Positions 34,303 to 42,964 of a stretch of 64,000 nucleotides of DNA are shown in pieces (position 1 is the first letter of the stretch; every line of letters begins with the position of its first letter). The translations under genes and the position numbers were made by a program. Under the pieces are notes generated by a model. The model was not told the DNA's origin. It made no database searches and was given only the letters and a program-made list of their open reading frames with translations. Source of the DNA: Phyllostachys edulis (lineage: Eukaryota; Streptophyta; Magnoliopsida; Poales; Poaceae); NCBI GenBank assembly GCA_036346405.1, contig CM070548.1, positions 60,758,611 through 60,822,610 on the forward strand, written 5' to 3'.

Positions 34303-34766
34303 GTATGTATTTACATACGATGTGAGATCTTTGTACTAAATTTGGTTATGCGGCATTTGCCTACTTAGAAAGTTCATTTTTTTAGATGATACATTTTTTG
34401 AGATGATACTTGTACTATTGCAATGGTAGCTGACTAGCTGGGTAAGCCCAAGATCTTGGTGCGGAGAGACATTTGATCTTGTGTTGTAGTTGTTGGATTA
34501 GGGGATCGATGAGCAGATTCTCGGACTACAATTTGTGATGTCTATTGTCTAGTCATCTGTAGAATGGAAATGATTTCACATCACAATGTAGTTCTCATGT
34601 GGGCTGACCAAGTTGTATATGCTACATTGGAAAACTAATGTTCAGGTGTGCCTACCATGCTCATAACAAATATGATTAGCATCCTTCAATAAACCATGAT
34701 CTACCGCTACTAAATGATCACATGTGTGCCTTAACGATGTGAACACTAAGTCTCATCTATGTCCAG

Positions 34767-34875
34767 ATCATAACTCAACCAGTGATGGGGTGAGGTGGTG
34801 GTAGGAAGAGCACTTGAATGCTACAGATATGGATGGTGATGGATTTCTAAATCTGATAGAGTTTAACAAGTGTAA
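34767..34875 (+). pseudogene. EF-hand gene fragment, exon 2, with a nonsense codon
   Basis: Joined in phase after CCAG, it reads DHNSTSDGVRWW, then TAG, then EEHLNATDMDGDGFLNLIEF. The family has Lys at the stop position (WWKEEHFNASD). The second EF hand is otherwise intact. The rest of the gene (further EF hands) is missing. Confidence 0.72.
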
Positions 34876-35458
34876 GGTTTGGATGATTCACTGTTGTTGC
34901 TTCCTAGTAGATGACGTAGTTCTAGCTGATTGGGATGATGTTCAGCTGTGTGCGTAAATAATCTAGAGCAGTAGGAGCTACAAACTTGTGTGCCTAGCCT
35001 CTTGATCTGTGATATGTTTTATGCCATGTTGGCCTCTTTCATGTTTTTTTTACACATGAGTATGTTGTACCTTATCATGTCTTTAGAGGCTATTTTTGAT
35101 AGAATTATGCTGTTGTGCTAGGAGTCTGATGGTTTATTTCTGTTTTTCAAGCCTCGCTAGATTTCTCTTGTCTTGTTTGATTTGATTAAGAACTTATGGA
35201 AAATTAATTTTAACCAGTGATTGATGCTTGCTGAGTTGAATAAGTTCTTAGTCTTACACTTTAGTGTCATGACACATAAGATGTTTTCATTTGGATAACA
35301 TTGTCCAGTGGTGTCACTAAATAAAATCCTTCAGGTAGCTTACATTAGCTTAAAAAACAAATAATGTCATTGTACAATCCTTTTCTTGTTTGTTAAAAAT
35401 TCTTCTTGATTTTGTACTACTGCTACTGTTGCTGATTATTCATAATACATGTCTTTAG

Positions 35459-35595
35459 ATTGCATCTGAGGGTCTCAAGCGTAGAGTTTTTGAGGTTTTC
35501 TTGGCTGACCTTCAAGGTGATGAGGTCCAAGTTTACAAAAAGATTAGACTTCGTGTAGAGGATGTACAAGGAAAGAATATTTTTGTAATAGTTGT
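35459..35595 (+). pseudogene. Ribosomal protein S3a exon fragment
   Basis: After a TTTAG acceptor the bases encode [20 protein letters not shown], then [14 protein letters not shown]. This is the conserved N-terminal part of eukaryotic 40S ribosomal protein S3a (normally IASEGLKHRVFEVSLADLQ). Similarity stops soon after QGKN. The acceptor splice site is retained, so this is a genomic fragment and not a processed pseudogene. It is unrelated to the EF-hand pieces upstream. Confidence 0.8.
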
Positions 35596-35989
35596 AGAAG
35601 GTGAATTGGGCGAGCTAGCTTTGGATGGTTTTTCTTTTCATTCCGTTGTTGTCATTTGATGTAGTGGTTTTCGGACCTAGAATAGTAGATTTGATTAATA
35701 AAGATGAGGGGAATTATGAACGACAGCGATCTCCTGCCTCCTTGCCTCTCTTATGGACTTTTGTTATGATACTCATTGATTTTTTTTATATAAGATACTT
35801 GTTGAATTAGAACCTTTGTTATGAACTTTGTATGTTTATATATGTTTTATTTAATTTTTTTCAAGTAAAAATTTCGAATTTGGGAGAAAAAGATGGCACA
35901 ACAAGGCACAATATGGCAACAAAAAAAAAGCACAACATGACTGAAATCAATTTATTAAACTTTTATAAGTTAAGCAATACAAAAAAGAT

Positions 35990-36404
35990 TACAAGTCACA
36001 AAATAAGGGTAGTATAGTCTTTTTACAATGATCATTCTCATTTATAGAGCTGGAGTCAATTTTCTAACCAAATACCTACTCAGACTGCTTTAACTTCTCA
36101 TATGAGTAGATCCAAGAGTGAAACTGGAGTTGGAGCTACAAAAACTTGAAGGAGAGCCATACCAAATAGGCCCTTAATATCAGCTAATAAATCGGGGCTA
36201 TAAGTCACAAAACAAGGGTAGTATAGTCTTTTTACAATGATCATTCTCATTTATAGAGCTGGAGTTAATTTTCTAACCAAACACCTACTCGTATTGCTTC
36301 AACTTCTTATATGAGTAGGTCCAAGAGTGAAACTAGAGTTGGAGCTGAAGTAGAGCCATACCAAACAGGCCCTTAATATCAGCTAATAAATCGGGGCTTT
36401 CCTA
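35990..36404. repeat. Tandem duplication of the right terminus of the element
   Basis: Two units of about 200 bp, roughly 35993-36197 and 36202-36403. Both carry GGGTAGTATAGTCTTTTTAC, ATAGAGCTGGAGT, AGGCCCTTAATATCAGC and AATCGGGGCT. Each ends in the element terminus plus TTA, so the element now has two stacked right ends. Confidence 0.8.
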
Positions 36405-36610
36405 CTTTTGAGATTCCGTAGGATTCTTTTTTATGTATAGATAAGCATCTAATTAATTACAGCCGGATAATTTCTTTGCCATTCATAGTAATTTATGACC
36501 CAGCCTTCCCAATTTTGTGATTATGTAGCTATCATTTACTATGAATAAAAAACAGAGAATCGAGACTGATCAGGCTTTCCTACACTTATTGTCCCGTAAT
36601 TATTATATAA

Positions 36611-38795
36611 CTAGCAGGGTCATGCGCATTTGCGCGGCTAAATGTGTTTTCAAAGTTTGTGTATCAAATTATATAACTTTTTTTTGCTTCAATCTCCAAC
36701 CGCAAACTCAATTTTTGATCGATCCCTCTCAGTTGCTATCTCTTACAATACAATATAATACTATACCACATAGTTATCTTCTACTTTTCTTCAATATTGC
36801 TTAATGCTAACTGTTGCAACATCAACACACATACATGTACAACCATCATCAATCCCTCTTGAGTACATGTGTCATGCTTTCTCCAATGGCCCTAAGCCTA
36901 TTCCATATGGCTGCGTCATCTCTACTCAGAGCTCTTTGCTTATCTGTTTCTGTATGTCTATGCTTCTATTTGTGTTCTTGGTGTTCTCTTCTCCCGTGTC
37001 GGTCGCTCCTCCTCTTCGATGTTGGCCAACTCAACATTGTGGCTTCCCCACTAATTGCGGTGACCTCCCATTTTCACTGATGTTAACATGTCTTTTTTAG
37101 TCGCTGTTTAATGGTGTGCACAATCTTCACGCCATCGCTAGTGATGTTGTGCCCCCTCACTAGCGATGACACACTCCTAGCTACTCGATGGCCCCATATC
37201 GTCCATAGCTCGTCTTCAATGCAAAACTTCATCTCCTCTCCGTCAGGGCTTCCCCATCATCGAGCTTCTTTGGCCATTGACTTTTTCAACAACGCCGATG
37301 CTCACAAATCATTGTCACAGCCCTTGGCTCTTTTGACTCTGATTTTTCTCTTTAACGGCATCACCGAGCAATACGACATTGTCATTATCGAATGGCTAAG
37401 GTGAGCAACACGATATTTTTCCTCATCTATGTCACCACCACGTCGGCTCTTCACTTCCATGTGGGCCAATGTCTTCTTGCAGTTGCATTGTTTCACAGTC
37501 TCCTCCGACACCATTCGTGCTATCCTCGTTATAACTTTTAATTTTATTCAAAATTTTAGTTATTTTTTATTGGAGTTCGTATGCAAATCAAATTGCTAAT
37601 TTTATTTTATTTAATTTATTCCTAATTTTAGTTATTTAGGGATTTTACTTTAAAATTCGTATGGAAATCAAATTCCAAATTCTCTTTTTTATAGGAAGAA
37701 GTCTATTTTACCCCTTGAAGTATCGTGCTCTGGACACTTAACCCCTTGAACTAAAAAAACCGTCCATTTGACCCCCCCCCTCACGTTGCAAAACTAGTGC
37801 ACACTTAATCCCCTGATACTGTTTTGCTCAGTGGTATTGCTTACGTTGCACTGGATTCAGCCGGTTTCGCCACCATGGCGACTACGTGGCTGTCCAGATG
37901 AGTCGATTTTCTTTCATTTTCTTTTTGTAAGGTCCGACCCCACGTTTCATTCTTCCCCTCTCTCTCTCGCCCGCTCTCTCTGCTCGCTCTCTGTCCGATA
38001 GTGTACACGTCCACGCCGCAACGCGCGAGAATGCATCCAGACTGCGCCCGCCTCAGTCGTCGTCTCGCCCGCTCTCTCTGCTCGCTCTCCTTTAAAAAAA
38101 ATTGTTTGGAATTCATATGGAAACCAAATTGCTAATTTATTTTAGTTTTTATTCTGAATTTTTGTTATTTCTAGATTGTATTTGACATGAATTCTTTCTT
38201 GGAGTTCAGTATGCAAATCAAATTACTAAATTTATTTATTTAGAGATATTATTTTGGAATTAGTATGGAAATCAAATTGAAATTTTTCTTTTTGTATATG
38301 TTTCTAAGCTCAACTATATTTTATCGAATTAAATGCATAAATGCAATTTCTAATTTTTCTTTATTTTATATTCCAAATTACAACTATTTAGGATTTTACT
38401 TTGGAATTTGTATCGAAATCAAATTGCTAATTTTATTTTATCTTTTATCCCTAATTTTAGTTTTTAATTCATATACAAATCCAATATCTATGTTTTCTAA
38501 TTTTTATTCCAAATTATATTTATTTAGGGATTTGACTTAGGAATTCGTATGGAAATCATATTGCTAATTTTATTTTATTTTTCTTTCTGAATTTTAGCTA
38601 TTTCAATATTGTATTTGACGTGAACTCTTTTTTTAATCTAGACCGTTATAATCTAGACCTACCACAATCGACGATGTAGATTTTTTTTCTTCTATTAACG
38701 TGAAAATTTCTAACCCATAAGAACGAACATGATGGCTTCTTTTACCTTTGCTTTAATAAGATAATAATATATTGATACATATATAGATAGAGAGA
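36611..38795 (-). mobile_element. Probable Helitron
   Basis: On the minus strand it starts TCTCTCTATCTATATATG after an A (38796). It ends with a GCGCA-AA-TGCGC hairpin, a short ATGACCCTG spacer and CTAG followed by T (36610). A 5' TC end, a 3' hairpin plus CTRR, and insertion between A and T define Helitrons. No Rep-helicase gene is present, so it is non-autonomous. Inside are degenerate AT-rich repeats and unassigned frames at 36.8-37.4 kb. Confidence 0.55.
37540..38620. repeat. Degenerate tandem-like AT-rich repeats
   Basis: The phrase GGAATTCGTATGGAAATCAAATTGCTAA, in variants, recurs about seven times with intervals of roughly 70-130 bases, each followed by TTTTATTTTATT..AATTTTAGTTATTT. 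A unique 0.4-kb block (37690-38095, with GTCTATTTTACCCCTTGAAG and CTCTCTCTCGCCCG) interrupts the array. Confidence 0.65.
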
Positions 38796-38835
38796 TTTAC
38801 TATACCAATAGAAAAAAAACAGAGGATGAAGCCAC

Positions 38836-38844
38836 CTATAAATA
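38836..38844 (+). promoter_or_regulatory. TATA box of the cysteine-rich protein gene
   Basis: CTATAAATA lies 41 bp from the Helitron edge and 338 bp before the ATG at 39182. Without the SINE and its extra target copy the leader would be about 60 nt, a normal plant length, which strengthens the link. Confidence 0.5.
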
Positions 38845-38907
38845 CGGAGGATATCGATAAAGGAGATTCACGCGCACATCCTTTGGTGAAAAAAAACAAA
38901 ACCAAGT

Positions 38908-38923
38908 AGATTTATAGCGAAAC
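38908..38923. repeat. SINE target duplication, left
   Basis: AGATTTATAGCGAAAC, repeated as AGATTCATAGCAAAAC at 39161-39176 with two differences. Confidence 0.7.
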
Positions 38924-39160
38924 GAGGGACCACCTCTTGATGTGGTGGTGGGGTTGTAGGTGTACAACTCCATCTACTAGGGTTCAAATCCTGGTTCCTA
39001 TCTTTACACACATGCGAGTGCACTTTAGTAGAAATTTTATGAGGTTCGCGGATTTATCTTCGGCATTTGTTTGTTTAGGCGTGTGCTAAGAAGATACACT
39101 TACTATTACTTGCGTGTGGTGTGTGTGCATGTACTTCTCCCTTGTAATAGAAAAAGAAGA
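38924..39160 (+). mobile_element. tRNA-derived SINE
   Basis: Starts GAGGGACCACCTCTTG and contains a Pol III B-box-like GGTTCAAATCC (38981-38991). Its GTGTGTGTGCATG stretch and A-rich tail (AAAAAGAAGA) resemble grass SINEs. A 16-bp target duplication flanks it. It sits in the leader of the downstream gene. Confidence 0.7.
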
Positions 39161-39176
39161 AGATTCATAGCAAAAC
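39161..39176. repeat. SINE target duplication, right
   Basis: AGATTCATAGCAAAAC, five bases before the start codon at 39182. Confidence 0.7.
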
Positions 39177-39181
39177 ATAAT

Positions 39182-39840
39182 ATGAAGAACGGTTTAAGGC
39201 TGCCTGTTTCTGTGCTTCTCCTCGTCCTCGGAGGCTTTGCCGTTGCGGCACAATGTAAGTAGAGGGTTGCAAAACCAAGCAAGCTTCCTTTTCTTTATCT
39301 TTTGATCTAGAGTAAAGAAAAATACCGATCAAGTTGATTTCATTCAATCCAATGCATGTTGCTTCTGCAAAGTATAGCTCGATCCGAATCAATTAAATCC
39401 GTCGGCTGACATGGACTTCTGTATCCATTGCCATAATATATGTAGGTGGAAGAACGCACCGTGTGGCCGAGGTAGCTGAATCGATGGAACAAGGACCTTG
39501 CCCAAGGAAGGATCCAGGCTGCCGGCGTGTGACGTGCGGCCCTGGGGGAAAACCGGCCGATTGTGCCCCCCGGATTAACAACGACTGCTATCGTTGCGTC
39601 CCCTGGGACAATCCGGCGGTCGCCTGTCCCAACCTAATCAGGGAAAATCATGCTTACCTATATATGACTTGGTTAGCAGGACGAAGGAGAGGACTCGGTG
39701 GTGCGGTGCAACACCTGCCGGCGCGATGGCTGAGAAGCCATGGCTGGACTCAGGAGGAAGGTGCGCTGGACCCATCAACGGCGACAGTGGCCATGGATGC
39801 GGGGACGGAAGCAGAGGGGATATTGGGTGGCCTAGTGTAG
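39182..39840 (+). CDS. Small secreted cysteine-rich protein, two exons
   Basis: Exon 1 (39182-39254) encodes a 24-residue signal peptide, MKNGLRLPVSVLLLVLGGFA plus VAAQ. The intron runs from GTAAGT (39255) to TGTAG (39445). Exon 2 from 39446 continues in phase, making Cys at the junction. The mature part has eight Cys in about 61 residues (spacing 17, 6, 4, 8, 7, 2, 9), including CRRVTCGPGGKPADC and CYRC. A Cys-free tail then runs to the stop at 39838. The total is 155 residues if there is no further intron. A hidden second intron near 39600-39680 could shorten the tail. The pattern suggests a disulphide-rich apoplastic peptide (defence, inhibitor or signalling). I do not recognise the family. 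This is the only intact host-type gene in the window. Confidence 0.6.
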
Positions 39841-40037
39841 TATCGTATGGTGCAAAGAGCTCTTTTATCGTACACTCAATTTAATGTGATCATCAGCTTA
39901 ACCTCATGCTCTGCTTAGATGGCGAAGAAAAAAGCGTTGGACGTGGCATGATGGCATGCCGCAGCTTGAAACGGTGCGTGCTGATATACGGGCTTCCATG
40001 CATCCTACGTCGTTGATTATTTGATCGCTTAACTCGA
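39841..40037. other. 3' flank of the cysteine-rich gene
   Basis: Likely contains its 3' untranslated region. No clear AATAAA was seen. Nothing else recognised. Confidence 0.3.
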
Positions 40038-40418
40038 AGGGAGAATTAGATTAGTAACACTCTAAAGATATGTATTTAGAGGAATAACGTCACAAATGCA
40101 TCCGACTTCAAAATGACATCGCGAAGAGCAAAATGTTTGGGAAATACTCTTGAAGAATATTCTATTACAATATTTTCAAAATAACACGAATACCTCTTTC
40201 TTTCCCCTAACTCCTTTGTCTCCAGACACGCAACACCTCCCTGTGGTGTCTCCCTCATTGTGCTAGTGAACAGATAACCTGGCCTCCAAAACATCTTCTG
40301 CCATTCAAAAAATTATAGGGACAAAAGTCTTTTTGCAATGTTAGTTTGAAGCCAGTGTATTTGCGATGTTATTTCTCTAATTACTCGTCTTTAGAGTGTC
40401 ACTCGCATAATTTTCCCT
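40038..40418. mobile_element. MITE with about 90-bp inverted repeats (Mutator-like)
   Basis: The left end AGGGAGAATTA and the reverse complement of the right end AGGGAAAATTA continue in parallel through ACACTCTAAAGA, TTAGAGRAATAAC and GACTTCAAA/GGCTTCAAA. Flanks AACTCGAA and AACTTAAA agree at six of eight bases. A minus-strand frame inside (40076-40294) has no signature. Confidence 0.65.
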
Positions 40419-41317
40419 AACTTAAAAGGTGAAGCCGCAGCTTAAGTGGTCTTGATCTGGCCGGGAACTTGGCCCGCTAGCTAGATACACACACTCGCGC
40501 TCGCTCGCTTAATTCGTCAGATTTGTTTCTTAATTCCTGCTGGTAGATGGATTCATTCGTAGTAACAATTGATCGAGACTAGTGCACATCCTTTTATTTT
40601 TGGGAATTGATATATAACTTCCGACAGTTTTTTAAAGCTAAAACTGTCACTTTTCTATTCGTTAGATGTACTATAAGATTCGCGTTATTGATGTGCTGTA
40701 AGAAAAAATCATAATAGTTGAATTTTTATTCGTCCGATATACTTTGAGATTTGCATATTTTCTCATCTGATGAATTGGGTCCGAATTTATTATGATTTTT
40801 TATTCGGAACATAACAGGTTCACCATATTGCCGTATTTTATTGAATTTTATTTTTTGTCTTTGTTTTTGCTCAACCTCTTAAAATATATGTGAAAAATAT
40901 AACAGATTTACCACATTGTCGTATAATGGATTCACCACGATTTAAAATCTAACCGTTTTATACAATGAAAACTGTTATACTCTGTTTAGATAGACCCGTA
41001 CGTTGACGAGTGATCCGTTAGTTTCACACTGCAGGGTGGATTTGATTGATGGCACGCGCGCGCGAGCATGTATGGACGTGGAGTGAGAATCCACCGGTGA
41101 GGCGGCGGTGACAGCGCCCATGCTATATAACTTTCTCAGGGAAACGATTAGATCTGTACATTACAATGCCCTAGCCTGTCGTCGATCCACACGGCACTCC
41201 ACGGAAAGAAAAGAAGCTGCTAGCTTTTCGATCGTGAGCATTTATGCCGAGCTTATCGAAACAGCCCTCTCGCTAGCTGTCTTGTCCATATCTAGCAACT
41301 CTATTGGCTACTATATT
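40419..41317. other. AT-rich intergenic DNA
   Basis: No gene recognised. A plus-strand frame at 41108-41395 has no signature and runs into the next MITE. Confidence 0.5.
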
Positions 41318-41562
41318 TACTCCCCCGTTTGGTTTACCGGACACTTTTGGCCAAATTTTTTGTTCACAAATATTTTACACTTCACGGTTCCATAGATGAA
41401 CTTTTCTAAACTATCCTTACCATCGCTAGTTATGTTCACCACTTTGCTACCTCGTCCAGATATTATTGAAGTATATTTTTGTTATATCTTATAACAAGTA
41501 CAATCTTCTTAATTTATGTGCACTAGTAAAAAATACGAAGTAAACGAAAACGGATGGAGTAT
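41318..41562. mobile_element. Stowaway-like MITE
   Basis: TACTCCCCCGTTTGGTT at the left and AACGAAAACGGATGGAGTA at the right are the inverted ends. About 245 bp, like the copies at 20.8 and 27.9 kb. Confidence 0.65.
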
Positions 41563-41599
41563 ATCATATACATTTTTTAGATAGATAATGGAAGAGACA

Positions 41600-42670
41600 A
41601 AACATATTTTCCGGTCTCTGTATCAAAGATGCACACGGATCAATTTATTAAAGAGTTTAAAGTATAAAAAAAACCAGAGCTGATAAAAGTAGCTTGAAGT
41701 CTTACAACCAAAAGATGAATGAAAAGAAAACTTAATCATTACAAATCCTGTGCCTAAGCTGTCACCCATGAAGATTGAAAATTTACTTTGCCACAAACTC
41801 CAACATTTGACTTCCGGCCAACATGAACTCATTCTGGTCCGCTTTCTGCAGATTTGCCCAAGCATTCAGCCAGTACTCACTCAATAAGATAACATGTAAG
41901 GGGTTAGTGACAATCTTTTTGTCAAAAGCAACATCATTCTGACATAACCAAATAGACCAATATAAGGCACTAACTCCCACAAGGAGTCGTGACTTTAACT
42001 TTTTTGGAATGCCGACTAACCAATTCCGAACATGTTTGTTATGTTCGTAGGGGGAAATAAAATGTGTTGAATTGTTTTCTCTTTAATATAGAAACAACAT
42101 TTTTTTTGCTTGTTGAATTGTTTTCTCTTTAATATAGAAACAACATTTTTTGCTTCCCCTCCAATTTCTTTTAAGGAGGTTATCTTTAGTTAATACAACC
42201 CCTCTTTTGAGATACCATATAAATATTTTCACTTTTAAAGGAATTTTAATTTGCCGAAAAAAATTCTTAATGAGGGCTTGATAATTGTCAATTAGTGCCG
42301 CATATAAAGACTGTATCAAAAAAATTCCAGACTTATTCAAATTCCACCTGAAAACATTCTTTTGGGCGTTTAATTGTAAGTTAGAAATTCTCAAAATTAA
42401 CGTATTCCAAGCATGTAACTTAGTCCCAATAATGGATCTTTGAAAAGGAATATTTAAAGGAGTCAATCTCAAAATATTCATCACTCTGTCATTCTTTCTT
42501 CTCACCACATTATAAAAGGAGTGGATATTGTCCTTTCAGTGGAGAATCTTCAATCCAAATATCTTCCCAAAAACTAGTTTGCATTCCATTTTTAACATAG
42601 AATGAACTAATGCATAAAAAATGATCTTTAATTTTCATAAGACCCGACCAAAAATAAGAAGTCCTAGGCA
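41600..42670 (-). pseudogene. LINE (non-LTR retrotransposon) 3' fragment
   Basis: On the minus strand from about 42660 the reading is SYFWSGLMKIKDHF, MQTSFWEDIWIEDSPL, then LNKSGIFLIQSLYAAL, PLKVKIFIWYLKRGVVLTKD and NLLKRNW. This is the end of a LINE reverse transcriptase and its zinc-binding (zf-RVT) region. Further on come LYWSIWLCQNDVAFDKK and YWLNAWANLQK, the usual C-terminal part. A 46-bp tandem duplication (42066-42111, 42112-42155) splits the zinc-binding part. Only the 3' end is present, as is common for 5'-truncated LINEs. Confidence 0.75.
42066..42155. repeat. 46-bp tandem duplication within the LINE
   Basis: Two adjacent copies of a unit starting TGTTGAATTGTTTTCTC; they differ only in T-run length. 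Confidence 0.85.
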
Positions 42671-42785
42671 TATATATCATGTACGTACTCTTGCAACTCC
42701 CTGCTTTGTGGGTAGTAGTACTAGTACTAGTACAAGAAAGTGTGCGACGACATAGACAGGTGAGCTTTACTACCTACACACGTAC

Positions 42786-42959
42786 TCAAACAAACATCCC
42801 ATGCATGTTGTAGTCTTCGTCACTGAGCGCATCATCCTCGACCTCAGAAGATGAGTCGAAGAGCCGCAAGGGCACGAACGTCCCCCATTTCCTTCCCCCC
42901 TTTAGACCCATAGCAGCTTCATCGTCGCTTGGGAGTACTTCTCGCCACCGGATCCAGAG
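42786..42959 (-). other. Unassigned short open frame with an acidic end
   Basis: A minus-strand frame ends LRLFDSSSEVEDDALSDEDY, then six residues and a stop at 42786. It is cut on its other side by solo LTR B. Acidic Ser/Glu/Asp-rich ends occur in many plant proteins. I cannot name it, and it may be chance. Confidence 0.2.
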
Positions 42960-42964
42960 CCTTC
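42960..42964. repeat. Target duplication CCTTC of solo LTR B, left
   Basis: Repeated at 46253-46257. Confidence 0.75.

Larger units (their letters stand above)
33174..36173 (+). mobile_element. Tourist/Harbinger-like element carrying pieces of two genes
   Basis: Left end GGTCCTATTTGGCATGACTC and right end (reverse complement) GGGCCTATTTGGTATGGCTC are inverted repeats. Both are bordered by TTA (33171-33173 and 36174-36176), the target of PIF/Harbinger elements. Exactly 3.0 kb lie between. Inside are exon 1 and exon 2 of an EF-hand gene and one exon of ribosomal protein S3a, with introns still present, so the pieces were captured as DNA. No transposase is present. Similarity beyond the outer 20-25 bases is weaker, so an alternative is two separate MITEs flanking a pseudogene. 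Confidence 0.55.

Noticed and set aside
37540..38620. Satellite or CRISPR-like array
   Set aside because: Repeats are degenerate with irregular spacing and lie inside a probable Helitron. A CRISPR array is not expected in a plant nuclear genome, and the spacers are not unique fixed-length units.
38975..38995. Possible tRNA gene (GGTTCAAATCC)
   Set aside because: Only the B-box-like part matches, no cloverleaf can be drawn, and a 16-bp direct duplication identifies the unit as a SINE.
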